Source: Comamonadaceae bacterium G21597-S1
Lineage (GTDB): Bacteria; Pseudomonadota; Gammaproteobacteria; Burkholderiales; Burkholderiaceae_C
NCBI GenBank assembly: GCA_027214345.1
Contig: JAPWHR010000015.1
Span: forward strand, 19,945 to 83,944
Direction: 5' to 3'
DNA: 64,000 nt
Translations under genes and position numbers: made by a program
The notes under the pieces: model-generated
Seen by the model: only the letters and a program-made list of their open reading frames with translations
What the model was told of the DNA's origin: nothing
Database searches by the model: none
Shown: in pieces, positions 1-8,424 of the stretch
Position numbering within the stretch: the stretch's first letter is position 1
Layout of the letters: each line of letters starts with the position of its first letter

Positions 1-1050
1 GCGTTGGCCGGCCTGGCCCTGCTGACGCTGGCGGGATGCGCGGACACGCAGTATTACTGGCAGTCGGTGGGTGGGCATCTGCGGCTGATGCACGCGTCGC
101 GGCCGGTCACGCAGTGGCTGGCCGATGCACAGACCCCCCGGTCGCTCAAGGAACGATTGCAGCTGACGCAGCGCATGCGCGCATTTGCGGTGACCGAACT
201 GGCGTTGCCGGACAACCCGAGCTACCGCAGCTATGCGGACCTGGGCCGCACGTCCGTGGTCTGGAACGTGGTGGCGGCGCCCGAGCTGTCGCTGAGGCTG
301 CACACCTGGTGTTTTCCGGTGCTGGGCTGCGTGTCCTACCGCGGATATTTCGACGAGGCCGCGGCGCAGCGCGAGGCCGAGCGACTGCGCGCGCGCGGGA
401 TGGAGGTCAGCGTCTACGGTGTGCCGGCGTATTCGACGCTCGGCTGGATGAACTGGGCCGGCGGCGACCCGCTGCTGAACACCTTCATTCATTACCCGGA
501 AGGCGAACTGGCGCGCCTGTTGTTCCACGAGTTGTCGCACCAGGTGGTGTATGCACGCGACGACACCATGTTCAACGAATCGTTCGCCTCGACGGTCGAG
601 CGCATCGGCGGCATGCGCTGGTTGCAGGAGCAGGCGTCGGAAGAAGCGCGCGCGCAATACGCCGTCTACGATGCGCGGCGGCGTGATTTCCGGGCGCTGG
701 TGCTGGCGACGCGAACCGAACTCGAGCAGGTCTACCGGGATACGGATACCCGCGAGCGCGACGCGTTGTTGCAGCGCAAGCAGCAGGTGATGCAGGCGTT
801 TCGCGACCGGTATGCCGCGCTCAAGACGCAGTGGGGCGGCTACGCGGGTTACGACCGCTGGGTGGCGCAGGCCAACAATGCCAGCCTGGGCGCGCAGGCC
901 GCCTACGACGGCCTGGTGCCCCAGTTCGAAGCCGTGTTCGCCCGCCAGGGCGGCAACTGGCCGGCGTTTTATCATGCGGTGGGGCAGATCGCGGAACTGC
1001 CGCCGGCCGAACGGCGCGACGCTCTGGAGCGCGCGGGCCGAACACCATGA
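1..1050 (+). CDS. Aminopeptidase-like zinc lipoprotein (DUF2265/COG4324 family), 5' truncated
   Basis: The frame is open from base 1, so the real start lies outside the window. The visible N-terminus is the end of a lipoprotein signal: a Leu/Ala-rich stretch followed by LAG-C at codons 11-14, after which the mature protein would be lipidated. A zinc-protease HExxH motif (HELSH) begins at visible codon 176, with a downstream NESFAS segment that could supply the third, Glu, ligand. This layout matches predicted aminopeptidases of the COG4324 family, which are about 350-380 residues long, so only a few residues are missing. The substrate is unknown. The next gene starts 15 bases downstream, so the two may be co-transcribed. 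Confidence 0.82.
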   Translation, partial: ALAGLALLTLAGCADTQYYWQSVGGHLRLMHASRPVTQWLADAQTPRSLKERLQLTQRMRAFAVTELALPDNPSYRSYADLGRTSVVWNVVAAPELSLRLHTWCFPVLGCVSYRGYFDEAAAQREAERLRARGMEVSVYGVPAYSTLGWMNWAGGDPLLNTFIHYPEGELARLLFHELSHQVVYARDDTMFNESFASTVERIGGMRWLQEQASEEARAQYAVYDARRRDFRALVLATRTELEQVYRDTDTRERDALLQRKQQVMQAFRDRYAALKTQWGGYAGYDRWVAQANNASLGAQAAYDGLVPQFEAVFARQGGNWPAFYHAVGQIAELPPAERRDALERAGRTP

Positions 1051-1065
1051 ACGGGGAGACGCAGC

Positions 1066-1416
1066 GTGGCTGATCTACATATCGTGCGCAAGCATGCGCT
1101 GGGCCTGAAGGAGGCGCGCAAGATCGCATTCAACTGGGCCGAACAGGTCGAGAACGACCTGGGCATGAGCTGCACCTACGAGGAAGGGCGCAGCGCCGAC
1201 AAGGTCTGCTTCAGCCGCTCGGGCGTGCAGGGCGAGTTGCAGGTGACCAAGGACCGTTTCGAGCTCGATGCCAAGCTGGGTTTCCTGGTCGGCGCCTTCA
1301 AGGGCCGGATCGAGGCCGAGATCACCGAGATGCTGAACCAGTTGCTGCCGGAGTCGCCAGCCGGCGGTGCCGGCAAGACCGCCGCTGCCGTCAAGAAGCC
1401 GGCCGCAAAAAAATGA
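1066..1416 (+). CDS. Polyhydroxyalkanoic acid system family protein (PHA granule region)
   Basis: This 116-residue protein starts with GTG after a GGGAGA ribosome site. It matches the small family found in PHA-synthesis regions (PHA_gran_rgn), with the N-terminal 'IVRKHALGLKEARK' type helix and a central beta-rich part. Its exact role in the family is not established; it is associated with PHA granules. The C-terminus is an Ala/Lys/Pro-rich tail (AAAVKKPAAKK), like the DNA- or polymer-contacting tails of phasins. Its stop codon overlaps the start of the CoA transferase in an ATGA, which indicates translational coupling. No PHA synthase gene is present in the window. Confidence 0.8.
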   Translation: MADLHIVRKHALGLKEARKIAFNWAEQVENDLGMSCTYEEGRSADKVCFSRSGVQGELQVTKDRFELDAKLGFLVGAFKGRIEAEITEMLNQLLPESPAGGAGKTAAAVKKPAAKK

Positions 1417-2663
1417 CGGCGGCATCGGCGGGGCCGCTGGCCGGACTGCGGGTGCTCGAGCTCGGCCAGCTGATCGCCGGCCCGTTTGCTGCCAAGACAC
1501 TGGCCGATTTCGGCGCTGACGTGATCAAGTTCGAGCCGCCACCCGACCCGACGGGCAAGGGCGGCGGTGGAGGCGACCCGCTGCGCAAGTGGCGGCTGCT
1601 CAAGGACGGCACCTCGGTCTGGTGGCAGGTGCAGTCGCGCAACAAGCGATCGGTGGCGCTGGACCTGCGCCAGCCCGAAGCGCAGGACATCGTGCGCAGC
1701 CTGGCCGGGCAGGCCGACGTGTTGATCGAAAACTTCCGCCCCGGTGCCATGGAGGGCTGGGGCCTGGGGCCCGAGGTGCTGCAGGCGGCCAATCCGGCGC
1801 TGATCATGCTGCGCATCAGCGGCTACGGACAGACCGGGCCCTACCGCGATCGCCCGGGCTTCGGCGTCGTGGCCGAGGCCATGGGCGGCTTGCGCCACCT
1901 GACCGGCGAACCCGGCCGGGTGCCGGTACGCGTGGGCATCAGCATCGGCGACACGCTGGCGTCGCTGCACGGCGTGATCGGCATCCTGATGGCCTTGCAG
2001 CATCGCCATGCGACCGTCAGCGCCGAACATCCCAAGGGGCTGGGCCAGGTGGTGGACGTGGCCTTGTACGAGGCGGTGTTCAACTGCATGGAGAGCCTGC
2101 TGCCGGAATATAGCGTGTTCGGCGCGGTGCGCGGGCCCTCGGGCAGCGCCTTGCCGGGCATTGCACCCACCAACGCCTACCCGTGCGCGGACGGCTCCTG
2201 GGCAATCATTGCGGGCAATGGCGACAGCATCTTCAAGCGGCTGATGCAGGCGATCGGACGCGACGACCTGGGGCAGGACCCAGCGCTGGCCGACAACGCC
2301 GGCCGGGTTGCGCGGGTCGAGGAGATCGACGCCGCCATCGGTGCCTGGGCCAGCACGCTGCCGGCGAGCGTCGTGCTGCAGGCGCTCGAGCAGGCGGCGG
2401 TGCCGGCCGGGCGCATCTACACCATCGCCGACATCGCCGCCGACCCGCATTACGCGGCACGCGGCATGTTGTCGTCGGTGCAGCTGGAAGACGGAACGCA
2501 GGTGGCCGTGCCGGGATTCGTGCCGAAGCTGTCGCGCACGCCGGGCAGCCACCGGCGTAATGCACCCGCGCTGGGCCAGGACACCGAGGCGGTGCTGCGC
2601 GAGGTCGGCGTCAGTGACGCGCAGCTGCAGGCCTTGCGCGAGCGCGGCGTCATCGGCCCCTGA
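1413..2663 (+). CDS. CaiB/BaiF-type CoA transferase (class III)
   Basis: This 416-residue protein has the family III CoA-transferase layout: an N-terminal 'GLRVLELGQLIAGPFAAKTLADFGADVIK' region, an 'NFRPGAME' motif, and the conserved catalytic Asp in GISIGD (about residue 180) that forms the acyl-aspartyl anhydride. Enzymes of this family move CoA between carboxylic acids. The substrate cannot be read from sequence. It overlaps the preceding PHA-region gene by four bases (ATGA), so the two are made together; a role in feeding acyl-CoA pools is plausible but inferred. Confidence 0.88.
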   Translation: MTAASAGPLAGLRVLELGQLIAGPFAAKTLADFGADVIKFEPPPDPTGKGGGGGDPLRKWRLLKDGTSVWWQVQSRNKRSVALDLRQPEAQDIVRSLAGQADVLIENFRPGAMEGWGLGPEVLQAANPALIMLRISGYGQTGPYRDRPGFGVVAEAMGGLRHLTGEPGRVPVRVGISIGDTLASLHGVIGILMALQHRHATVSAEHPKGLGQVVDVALYEAVFNCMESLLPEYSVFGAVRGPSGSALPGIAPTNAYPCADGSWAIIAGNGDSIFKRLMQAIGRDDLGQDPALADNAGRVARVEEIDAAIGAWASTLPASVVLQALEQAAVPAGRIYTIADIAADPHYAARGMLSSVQLEDGTQVAVPGFVPKLSRTPGSHRRNAPALGQDTEAVLREVGVSDAQLQALRERGVIGP

Positions 2664-2723
2664 GAATCTCGCGTGCATGGACCGCGCGGTCGCCGCGCCG
2701 GCCGGCTTGCACGCGGTGAAGCT

Positions 2724-2850
2724 GGACAGACGGGGGGCGTCTTCATGTCCCTGGCCCCACGGAACTGGCTTTGCCAGGCCGTAGGGGCGCCCCCCAGTGG
2801 GGGGTTCGGCCGGTCTACACGAAGTGAGACAGGACAGACGGGGGGCGTCT
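2724..2850. repeat. Intergenic repeat unit with 19-bp direct repeats
   Basis: The 188-base gap between the CoA transferase and the acyl-CoA-binding gene holds two identical 19-bp copies (2724-2742 and 2832-2850) of a sequence containing ACAGACGGGGGGCGTCT. Between them is a short C6/G6 hairpin (CCCCCC-AGT-GGGGGG). The second copy ends one base before the stop of the minus-strand gene. The arrangement suggests a short interspersed repeat acting as a bidirectional terminator or remnant insertion. There is no T-tract. Confidence 0.55.
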
Positions 2851-2851
2851 G

Positions 2852-3106
2852 TTACTCCAGGGATTCGATCAGGTCGATGTATTGTTGCATCGCGTCGTCC
2901 TGCGACGTGCCCTTGAGCGCGTTCCAGGCGTCCCACTTGGCGCGGCCGACCATGTCGCCGAAGCCGGGCTTCTTGTCGGTGTTGTCGCCGATGCTGCCTT
3001 GCTTGTACAACGCATAGATCTTGAGCAGCGTGGCATTGTCGGGGCGTTCGCTGAGGTTCTTGGAGTTGGCGGCTGCCGCTTCAAACTGCTTCTTCAGGTC
3101 GGCCAT
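2852..3106 (-). CDS. Acyl-CoA-binding protein (ACBP)
   Basis: This 84-residue protein starts at an ATG with AGGAG seven bases upstream; upstream extensions of the frame lack a site and family similarity. The sequence follows the ACBP four-helix pattern, with YALYKQG, GDN, KPGF and KWDAW segments that bind the CoA head and acyl chain. The length equals that of typical ACBPs (about 85-90 residues). In bacteria, ACBP buffers long-chain acyl-CoA in the cytosol. It is divergent from the wax ester synthase/DGAT (174 bases between starts), which uses long-chain acyl-CoA, so the neighbourhood fits a lipid-storage role. Confidence 0.93.
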   Translation of the reverse strand: MADLKKQFEAAAANSKNLSERPDNATLLKIYALYKQGSIGDNTDKKPGFGDMVGRAKWDAWNALKGTSQDDAMQQYIDLIESLE

Positions 3107-3279
3107 GGGGATGTGCTCCTGGGTGTGTCCGGTCTCGGATCGGGTTTGTGCATCACGGGGGTTCGCGATGGTCTTGCGGTATCTTAAGCCGGCTTTTGAC
3201 GCCACAATAACCAGCGCAGGGCCTCCTGCACTCTTTTTTTCGCGAGCCGCTGCCAGCGGCCCACCCGGAGACGACATCC

Positions 3280-4866
3280 ATGGTCACCCGCATCATCGCC
3301 GGCAAATCCGCCCAGCCTGGTTCCCGCAGCGCCGGCACGGCCGCGAAGCGGTTGCGCAAGGCGGCTCGGCGCGCGGCGGGCACGGTGCGTGACGGCGTTG
3401 GTGCGGCGGTCGGCGCCGTGTCGGGGACGGTTGCCGGCGAACGCATGAGCAAGGTCGACACCGCCTGGTTGCGCATGGACGGCGCGTGCAATTTGATGAT
3501 GATCGTTGGTGTCTGGGTGCTCAAGCCGGGCATCCGGCGCGAGGACCTGTGCCAGCGCATCAGCGAGCGGCTGCTGCAATACCCGCGGTTCCGACAGCGC
3601 GTCGAGCATGACGCCGCCGGCGCGAGCTGGGTGGAAGACGCCGGGTTCGCCATCGATCACCACGTGGTCACCGAGACGCTGGCGCGCAAACCCAAGGGGC
3701 ATGAACAGGAGGCATTGCAGGACCGCCTTGCCGAGCTGGCGATGACGCCGCTGGACATGCACCGGCCGTTGTGGCAGTTCCACCTCGTGGAGGACTACCA
3801 GGGCGGCTCGGCCATGATGGTGCGTATCCACCACTGCATCGCCGACGGCATTGCGCTGATCGCGGTCACGCAGTCGCTGGTCGACGGCGGTGCGCCGCCG
3901 CCTGCGCCCGCGGCGAGCCATGGTGCCGGCGACGGCCACGATGTCCAGGACTGGATCGCCGAGACCTTCATCCGGCCCTTCACCGGCCTGGCCGTGAAAG
4001 CCATCGGCAGCGCCGGCGAGGGTGTGGCCGGCGCGTTCGACCTGCTGGCCGAACCCCAGAAAGGTGTCGAGAAGGGCATGGCCGGTGGCGCCGAGGTGGC
4101 GCGCCTGGCCTACCAGCTGATGCGCGATGCCTCGGCGCTGGCACTGATGCCCGACGACTCGCCGACCCGGCTCAAGGGCACGCCGGGCCATCACAAGCGG
4201 GTCGCCTGGTGCGAACCGATTCCGCTGGACGAGGTACGTGCTGTCGGCAAGGCGCTGAACTGCTCGATCAACGACGTGTTGCTCAGCTGCGTGGCCGGCG
4301 CCATCGGGGCCTACCTGCGCGCCAAGGGTGACAAGGTCCAGGGCAAGGAGATCCGGGCCATGGTGCCGGTCAACCTGCGTCCGCTGGAAGAGGCCTACAA
4401 GCTGGGCAACCGGTTCGGCCTGGCTCCGGTGGTATTGCCGATCGGGCTGGAGAACCCCATCGAGCGGGTCTACGAGGTGCGCCGGCGCATGCGCGAGCTC
4501 AAGGGCAGCCTGCAGCCTCTGCTGGCCTTCGGCCTGCTGGCGGTCGCCGGCCTGCTGATCAAGCCGGCTCAGGATGCCTTGCTGAACCTGTTCTCGCGCA
4601 AGACGACGGCGGTGATGACGAACGTGCCCGGGCCGCGCGAGAAACTCAAGTTCCTGGGTTCGACGCTGGAGCAGAGCCTGTTCTGGGTGCCGCAAAGCGG
4701 TTCGGTCGGGCTCGGGGTGTCCATCCTCAGCTACGGCGGCGGCGTGCAGTTCGGCGTGATCACCGACACGCATCTGTGTTCCGACCCGCAGAACATCATC
4801 AATGGCTTCGAGCCGGAGTTCGCCAAGTTGTCGTTGTTGACGCTGATGTTGCCCTGGAACGAGTGA
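3280..4866 (+). CDS. Wax ester synthase/diacylglycerol acyltransferase (WS/DGAT)
   Basis: This 528-residue protein carries the WS/DGAT active-site motif HHxxxDG (HHCIADG, His184-His185), with the second His as the general base. It also has later family blocks, including a PLWQFHL segment and an NVPGPREKL segment. The family esterifies fatty alcohol or diacylglycerol with acyl-CoA at the membrane or lipid-droplet surface. An unusual N-terminal ~50 residues are Arg/Lys/Ala-rich before the usual 'MSKVDTAWLRMD' start. That Met (about codon 56) is an alternative start, but the upstream ATG at 3280 follows a purine-rich CGGAGA. An acyl-CoA reductase that could supply alcohol is 3.6 kb downstream on the same strand. 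Confidence 0.92.
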   Translation: MVTRIIAGKSAQPGSRSAGTAAKRLRKAARRAAGTVRDGVGAAVGAVSGTVAGERMSKVDTAWLRMDGACNLMMIVGVWVLKPGIRREDLCQRISERLLQYPRFRQRVEHDAAGASWVEDAGFAIDHHVVTETLARKPKGHEQEALQDRLAELAMTPLDMHRPLWQFHLVEDYQGGSAMMVRIHHCIADGIALIAVTQSLVDGGAPPPAPAASHGAGDGHDVQDWIAETFIRPFTGLAVKAIGSAGEGVAGAFDLLAEPQKGVEKGMAGGAEVARLAYQLMRDASALALMPDDSPTRLKGTPGHHKRVAWCEPIPLDEVRAVGKALNCSINDVLLSCVAGAIGAYLRAKGDKVQGKEIRAMVPVNLRPLEEAYKLGNRFGLAPVVLPIGLENPIERVYEVRRRMRELKGSLQPLLAFGLLAVAGLLIKPAQDALLNLFSRKTTAVMTNVPGPREKLKFLGSTLEQSLFWVPQSGSVGLGVSILSYGGGVQFGVITDTHLCSDPQNIINGFEPEFAKLSLLTLMLPWNE

Positions 4867-4899
4867 GTGATCGCGTGAGAACGTGCGCGACCCGCGCAC

Positions 4900-5562
4900 T
4901 CAGGACGCCGGGTTGTCGTAGGCCCCGACCAGCGTCAGCAGGTGCATGCGCTGGCCCTGCTCGAGGTAGGGCACCAGCAGGTTGAGCACATGGTGGGCGC
5001 CGCGCAGCAGCGCGGCCTGCGCGCTCTCGGGCTCGAGCGCCTTGCGCGGGTCGCGCACGTATTCGAAACTCAGCCAGTAGGTCAGCACCACCACCATGCT
5101 GGTGGCGGTCGGCTCGACCTCGCGCGAATCGATGCTGACCGAGCCGGAGCGGCTCATGCCGTCGAGCATGGCGCGGATCGATCGAGTCTTGTTCTTGAGC
5201 ATGGTCTGCACATGGGTTTCCAGGCGCCGGTTCTTCGACAGCAGGTCGTTCAGGTCGCGGTACAGGAAGCGGTATTGCCAGATCAGTTCGAACAGGCTGT
5301 GCATGAAGAACCATGCGTCCTCGACATCACGCACGCCGTCGCTGGCGTTGAGCAGTTCGGTGAGCGAGCGCTCGAAGCGATCGAACAGCGAATTGATCAG
5401 CTCGTCCTTGGCCGGGTAGTGGTAATACAGGTTGCCGGGGCTGATGTTGAGTTCGGCCGATATCAGCGTGGTCGACACGTTGGGTTCGCCGAAGCGGTTG
5501 AACAGCTCCAGCGTGACTTCGAGGATGCGCTCGGCGGTGCGGCGAGGTGCCTTCTTTGCCAT
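4900..5562 (-). CDS. TetR-family transcriptional regulator
   Basis: This 220-residue protein has an N-terminal TetR helix-turn-helix at about residues 12-55 (RILEVTLELFNRFG ... ISPGNLYYHYPAKDEL) and an all-helical ligand domain with a long C-terminal region. It starts at ATG 5562. It is convergent with the WS/DGAT gene, 33 bases apart, and its upstream side faces the inverted-repeat elements. TetR proteins with an 'SPGNLYYHY' recognition helix often respond to acyl-CoA or fatty acids, so control of the neighbouring lipid genes is likely but not shown. Confidence 0.88.
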   Translation of the reverse strand: MAKKAPRRTAERILEVTLELFNRFGEPNVSTTLISAELNISPGNLYYHYPAKDELINSLFDRFERSLTELLNASDGVRDVEDAWFFMHSLFELIWQYRFLYRDLNDLLSKNRRLETHVQTMLKNKTRSIRAMLDGMSRSGSVSIDSREVEPTATSMVVVLTYWLSFEYVRDPRKALEPESAQAALLRGAHHVLNLLVPYLEQGQRMHLLTLVGAYDNPAS

Positions 5563-5604
5563 GTCAGTTGCTCCGCGCCTGCTTTGTCCAGTGGCTTCGA
5601 TGCG

Positions 5605-5844
5605 CGTCGCGGCAGGCGGGACCGGGCGCAGGCTCCTGGTGGGGCGGTCGGGCGCTGAACGCGCCGACTGCCCTGCGGTGCTCGCAGGCGGGGCGCATCG
5701 CGCAACTCACTGCGCGCCCTGCGGGCGCTCCGTTCAGACAAGCGCGATGAGAATGATCACGAAGCGCGCTACGCGCGCCGCCCCGCCTGCTGCGCTCCTC
5801 GGCGCCCCACAAGGAGCCTGCGCCCGGTCCCGCCTGCCGCGACG
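5605..5844. repeat. MITE-like element A with 41-bp terminal inverted repeats
   Basis: The ends 5605-5645 and 5804-5844 are inverted copies of each other over 41 bp with one mismatch, beginning CGTCGCGGCAGGCGGGACC. The interior contains a conserved core: a ~40-bp block near 5643-5683, a 20-bp block at 5695-5714 and a 30-bp block at 5728-5757. All three recur, reversed, in element B 77 bases away. No coding sequence is convincing inside. A non-autonomous mobile or REP-like element is the best reading; no flanking target duplication was established. Confidence 0.75.
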
Positions 5845-5920
5845 CTGGTGTGGTGGTTCGCGTCGCGCCGAACCCCGATGCCGTGACCTCTCCTTGGCGC
5901 TGCGCCGACCTGCGGCTTGG

Positions 5921-6163
5921 CTGCGAAGGCCCGCGGGGCCAACACGCAGCGCGCCTCTGTGGCGCTGAGGAGCGCAGGGCTTGCGCCCCGCGCGAAGCGC
6001 GTTCGTCATCATTCTCATCGCGCTTGTCTGAACGGAGAGAGCGAAGCGAACGCAGTGAGTTGCGCGATGCGGGCGCAAGACCGAGCACCGCAAGGCAGTC
6101 GGCGCGTTCAGCGCCCGACCGCCACAGTGAAGCGCTGCGTGTTGGCCCCGCGGGCCTTCGCAG
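5921..6163. repeat. MITE-like element B with 32-bp terminal inverted repeats
   Basis: The ends 5921-5952 and 6132-6163 are perfect 32-bp inverted repeats beginning CTGCGAAGGCCCGCGGGGCC. The interior carries the same core as element A in the opposite orientation: 30 bp at 6008-6037 equals the reverse complement of 5728-5757, and 20 bp at 6051-6070 equals the reverse complement of 5695-5714. The terminal arms differ from those of A, so the two share a core but not ends. Together with element A and short spacers it fills most of the 731-base gap between the TetR and patatin genes. The remaining ~130 bases up to the patatin stop show nothing recognisable. Confidence 0.75.
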
Positions 6164-6293
6164 CCCGCGTACTACCCCGCAACCCGCAAACGAAGTCAGA
6201 TCAAACCCGCGAGCCATTGCCTGTACAGGTCCGACGACACGCGATGCCACTCTCCGATGCCTGCAATGGAGCAGTGTTGGCGCGCGTGTCATC

Positions 6294-7607
6294 CTATGCA
6301 GCCGCTGTCGGGTGGTGTTTGACCACATGCCCCAGATCGTCCATCACTTCCTGCAAAGATGCAATGGCGCGGCCGACACGGGTCGGCGGTTTCATGGGGG
6401 TGCACAGGTGGGCCTTGGGGTCGTCCAGCGCGGCATGGTTGATGTGGATGCCGTGGCGCGAGAGCTTGGCCGACAGGCCCGTCTTGCGTGAACGCAGCAT
6501 CTGGCGCGTCTGCTGGAAGGCATGTTCGGCCAGGTGGCGGCGCTGGCGGTAGCTGAAGGTGTTGGCCAGGTACAGCTCCGGGTCGCGGTGATCGGGCTCG
6601 ATCAGCACGATATCGGTGTCGGGATAGGCGCGTTCGTAGTGCTTCATGCCCAGTGCCATGCGCGAGTGGATCATCGAGCGGAAGGTCTGGCTCAGCACCG
6701 AGGGCAGGCCGCCTTCGATGATGCGCGGGATGCGCCGGCGCTCCGGCGCCAGGCCGCGCTGCATCACGCGCGGCGTCTCGGGGGTGCTGGCGTCGAACGG
6801 CACCAGCGGATTGAGACACAGCATCAGGTCCACGCCCTGGTCCATCGCCATCGACGCATGCAAGGTCTTCTTGAGTGCGCCATCGACGTAATACTGGTCG
6901 TCGATCTCCACCGGCGGATACAGCCCGGGCAGGGCCGAACTGGCCTGTACCGCCTGCGAGATCGGCACGTGATCCCAGCCGGGGCTGCCGAAAGGCGCAG
7001 CCTCGCCAGTGTCCAGGTTGGTGGCGACCAGGGTCAGGCGGCTCTTGAGCTTGCGGAAGTCGTTGGTGAAGCCCTCGCGCTCGAACAGGCGTGCCAGCTC
7101 GGTGTGGATGTTGCGGTTGGAGAACACCCCGGTCGGCAGGCCCGCGCCCAGGTGCTCGAGCGTATGCATCAGCGACTTGCGGCCGGCTGTCAGGCGCCAC
7201 AAGGCCCCGAGCACGAGCCCGGGCCACATGATGCCGCGGCGGATGAGCTCGTCGGTGGCCGGCTGCATCAGCCAGGCCGGATCGAACACGGCATGGCCGC
7301 TGGTGTCGCCTTCGATGAAGGAGGCGCACAGGTCGCGCGCCGAGATGCCGTTGGCCAGGCCTGCCGCGATGAACCCGCCGGCGGACACGCCGACGTAGTG
7401 GTCGAGCCGGTTCAGGTCCAGGCCGGTCAGCGACTGTTCGAGGGCACACAAGGCGCCGATCTCGTAGATCGCCCCCAACGGGCCGCCGCCGGCCAGCGCC
7501 AGTGCGATCCGGGGTTTCGCGCCGCGGCCTGCTGCGGCCCGGGTGGTGGCGGCCTTGCGCGCGGGTGAGGCGGCTGTGCCGGCCGCCTTGCGCGTCTGCG
7601 CGGCCAA
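6294..7607 (-). CDS. Patatin-like phospholipase/lipase
   Basis: The protein has the patatin blocks: an oxyanion loop GGGPLG (about residues 40-45), a nucleophile elbow GVSAGG (Ser75), and the dyad Asp in YYVDGAL. Such enzymes hydrolyse acyl esters of glycerolipids. The start is uncertain. The frame is open far upstream, but the real gene must begin after the phasin. The best start is a TTG at 7607 that slightly overlaps the phasin stop, giving 437 residues with an Ala/Arg/Thr-rich first ~30 residues and no strong ribosome site. The tight coupling to the phasin suggests action on storage granules or lipid droplets. Confidence 0.85.
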   Translation of the reverse strand: MAAQTRKAAGTAASPARKAATTRAAAGRGAKPRIALALAGGGPLGAIYEIGALCALEQSLTGLDLNRLDHYVGVSAGGFIAAGLANGISARDLCASFIEGDTSGHAVFDPAWLMQPATDELIRRGIMWPGLVLGALWRLTAGRKSLMHTLEHLGAGLPTGVFSNRNIHTELARLFEREGFTNDFRKLKSRLTLVATNLDTGEAAPFGSPGWDHVPISQAVQASSALPGLYPPVEIDDQYYVDGALKKTLHASMAMDQGVDLMLCLNPLVPFDASTPETPRVMQRGLAPERRRIPRIIEGGLPSVLSQTFRSMIHSRMALGMKHYERAYPDTDIVLIEPDHRDPELYLANTFSYRQRRHLAEHAFQQTRQMLRSRKTGLSAKLSRHGIHINHAALDDPKAHLCTPMKPPTRVGRAIASLQEVMDDLGHVVKHHPTAAA

Positions 7608-7609
7608 AA

Positions 7610-8206
7610 TCAGCCGGCAGCCGACGTGCCAGCCGGCTTGCGCTTGGCCGCCGCGCGGCGTTTCGTCGGGGTCTTCACGGCCTTGGCCGCCGCCTTGGCC
7701 GGTGCCTTGCGGGCTGCCCGGGACTGGGCCGTCGCGGCCGGCTTGCTGCGCCGCGTGGCCTTCTTCCCGGCCGCTGCCGCTGCCGGTTGCTCGCCCGAGA
7801 GCTTCTGCACGCTGAGCTTGAGTTCGTCGATCCGTGCGATCAGGGCGTTGACGTCCTTGGCCGATGGCACGCCGAGCTTGTTCAGCGCCTTGGCCACGCG
7901 CTCCTCGAAGATGTTCTCCAGCTTGTCCCAGTGGCCGGTGGCCCGGGACGAGATGTCGCTGGCCATGTGGGTCATGCGGTCGGTGGCATCGGTGATGCGG
8001 TCCTCGGCCGCAGCCTGGGTCTTGCGCTGCAATGCCGTGCCTTCCTTGACCAGGGCCTCGAAAGCGCGCGTGCCTTCGGCCTGCGCCTTGGCAAACGCGC
8101 CCAGGCCGGCCTGCCAGATCTGCTGGGCGGAATCCTTGACCGAACCGGTCAGCGGGACATGGGCCTCTTGTGCGGACGGGCCGGATTTGTGCAGTTTCTT
8201 GACCAT
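7610..8206 (-). CDS. PhaF/PhaI-like phasin with histone-like C-terminal tail
   Basis: This 198-residue protein starts at the ATG preceded by GAGGAGA. The N-terminal ~130 residues form the granule-associated phasin region (amphipathic helices, QIWQAGLGAFAKAQAEG, then a coiled-coil-like stretch with a DVNALIARIDELKLSVQKLSG segment). The last ~60 residues are a Lys/Ala/Pro/Arg-rich tail resembling histone H1 and the AAKP repeats of PhaF. In pseudomonads such tails bind DNA and help granules segregate with the nucleoid. The gene precedes the patatin on the same strand and is divergent from the acyl-CoA reductase, so it may coat PHA or wax ester/neutral lipid bodies. Confidence 0.87.
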   Translation of the reverse strand: MVKKLHKSGPSAQEAHVPLTGSVKDSAQQIWQAGLGAFAKAQAEGTRAFEALVKEGTALQRKTQAAAEDRITDATDRMTHMASDISSRATGHWDKLENIFEERVAKALNKLGVPSAKDVNALIARIDELKLSVQKLSGEQPAAAAAGKKATRRSKPAATAQSRAARKAPAKAAAKAVKTPTKRRAAAKRKPAGTSAAG

Positions 8207-8424
8207 GAGAGTCTCCTCGCGATGCGACGCCCGCAGGGACACGGACGACGGGTGAATACCCGTCGACTGTACGAAGGCGGGCGGGCAGGGTGTAGGTGCT
8301 TGCCACTAAATTGTCGCGTACCGCCGGCCCTCAAGCAGGGTGGGTTAATGCTGAATGCCAAGCGGGAGTTTTTCGGCAAGAATGCCATGAGTGAGAGTCC
8401 ACTGGCAACCAATGAGGAACTGAC
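8207..8424. promoter_or_regulatory. Divergent promoter region between phasin and acyl-CoA reductase
   Basis: This 218-base gap must hold the start signals for both the phasin (minus) and the reductase (plus). The reductase ATG at 8425 has GAGGAA eight bases upstream. No clear sigma-70 hexamer pair or palindromic operator stands out by eye, so only the location is supported. Confidence 0.45.

Noticed and set aside
1176..2936. 586-codon open frame on the minus strand
   Set aside because: Antisense to the PHA-region and CoA transferase genes, with low-complexity residues and no ribosome site.
5563..6293. Coding ORFs in the repeat region, for example 5850-6491
   Set aside because: They run through the inverted repeats, lack ribosome sites and family similarity, and appear in several frames at once.
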